Source: HR10 sp964615335 (GTDB taxonomy: Bacteria; Acidobacteriota; Blastocatellia; HR10). Taken from it: 64,000 nt of DNA. Shown one piece after another: positions 63,838-64,000 of this stretch. Below the pieces are notes generated by a model, which ran no database searches, was not told the DNA's origin, and saw only the letters and a list, made by a program, of their open reading frames with translations. The stretch covers positions 209,967 to 273,966 of the forward strand of contig CAZTMT010000002.1 of NCBI GenBank assembly GCA_964615335.1, given 5' to 3'. A program made the translations under genes and the position numbers. The number at the start of each line of letters is the position of its first letter. The first letter of the stretch is position 1.

Positions 63838-64000
63838 GTTTCAATCCCGCGTTTCAATCCCACCGTGGTTCGATTAGCACGCTCTGATCGCCGTCGCGCC
63901 CGGCGTCCTCGCCGTGGTTTCAATCCCACCGTGGTTCGATTAGCACTTGGGGGTATGCGCACTGGATTTGCGAGACATGTCTTGTTTCAATCCCACCGTG
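63838..64000 (-). CRISPR. CRISPR array, trailer end (array continues past the window)
   Basis: Two full 30-bp repeats (63851-63880, 63917-63946) and a third cut by the window edge (63984-64000) are identical where visible. On the plus strand they start GTTTCAATCCC and end CGATTAGCAC. Spacers are 36 bp (63881-63916) and 37 bp (63947-63983). On the minus strand the repeat ends ATTGAAAC, the usual 3' handle, so crRNAs are probably read from the minus strand and the leader lies to the right. The left end carries an 11-nt repeat remnant (63838-63848). No cas gene is in the window, so the type is unknown; this repeat style is common in type I-B and III systems. Confidence 0.95.

Noticed and set aside
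63765..63962. Minus-strand frame with a repeated ANRTTVGLK peptide
   Set aside because: The peptide repeat is only translation of the CRISPR repeats.

Overview
The window is a gene-dense, GC-rich stretch of a bacterial chromosome with short intergenic gaps and strong AGGAGG-type ribosome binding sites. Several promoters match the sigma-70 consensus. No transposase, integrase or phage gene was seen, so this looks like core chromosome. The owner is a Gram-negative-type aerobic or microaerobic heterotroph: it has a TonB-like protein, Mpl, an aa3-type oxidase, lipoproteins and many Sec signal peptides. The mix of secreted TPR proteins, an ArnT-like transferase, a b6-type split cytochrome b with a giant multihaem partner, and a CRISPR repeat of thermophile style suggests an Acidobacteriota-like, possibly thermophilic lineage. 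That assignment is inference only.

Layout. 1-6.2 kb (minus strand): rsmE start, prmA, a cluster of APC permease, small membrane protein, membrane-anchored Usp protein and double-RCK protein, and a secreted TPR protein. 6.3 kb: tRNA-Lys. 6.5-9.8 kb: mpl, a ComEA-like protein and a GT4 glycosyltransferase. 9.9-11.8 kb (plus): a class I amidotransferase-like hydrolase and an Fsr-like MFS exporter. 11.8-17.7 kb (minus): comM, a small secreted protein, an apparent rpoD-rho operon with a clear promoter, and hsp20. 17.8-20.6 kb (minus): an ArnT-like transferase and an unknown secreted protein. 20.8-25.9 kb (plus): Gfo/Idh/MocA oxidoreductase, TonB-like protein, miaA, tmk, holB. 25.9-29.6 kb (plus): proS followed by two overlapping genes that make up a split cobalamin-independent methionine synthase.

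30.7-44.3 kb is a respiratory block. A plus-strand operon encodes cytochrome oxidase subunits II, I, III, III and IV plus a small CxxC protein. Facing it on the minus strand are ctaB, ctaA, a cupredoxin-like lipoprotein, an octahaem cytochrome c of 1061 residues, a b6/subunit IV-type split cytochrome b, and a Rieske protein. Together these would carry electrons from quinol through Rieske/cytochrome b, the octahaem subunit and perhaps the copper lipoprotein to the oxidase; ctaA and ctaB make haem A for it. This unusual complex III is the most interesting system in the window.

44.4-62.5 kb holds an amidohydrolase (plus), then minus-strand genes: a secreted TPR protein, a lipoprotein, an FTR1-type iron permease, thiI next to a cysteine desulfurase, a fused homocysteine methyltransferase/methylenetetrahydrofolate reductase, a chain of overlapping genes (45-residue membrane protein, DUF123 protein, M23 peptidase, M20 amidohydrolase), lpd, hutU and hemL. 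At 62.6-63.8 kb is an htrA protease (plus). The window ends inside a CRISPR array whose trailer end abuts htrA; no cas genes are visible.
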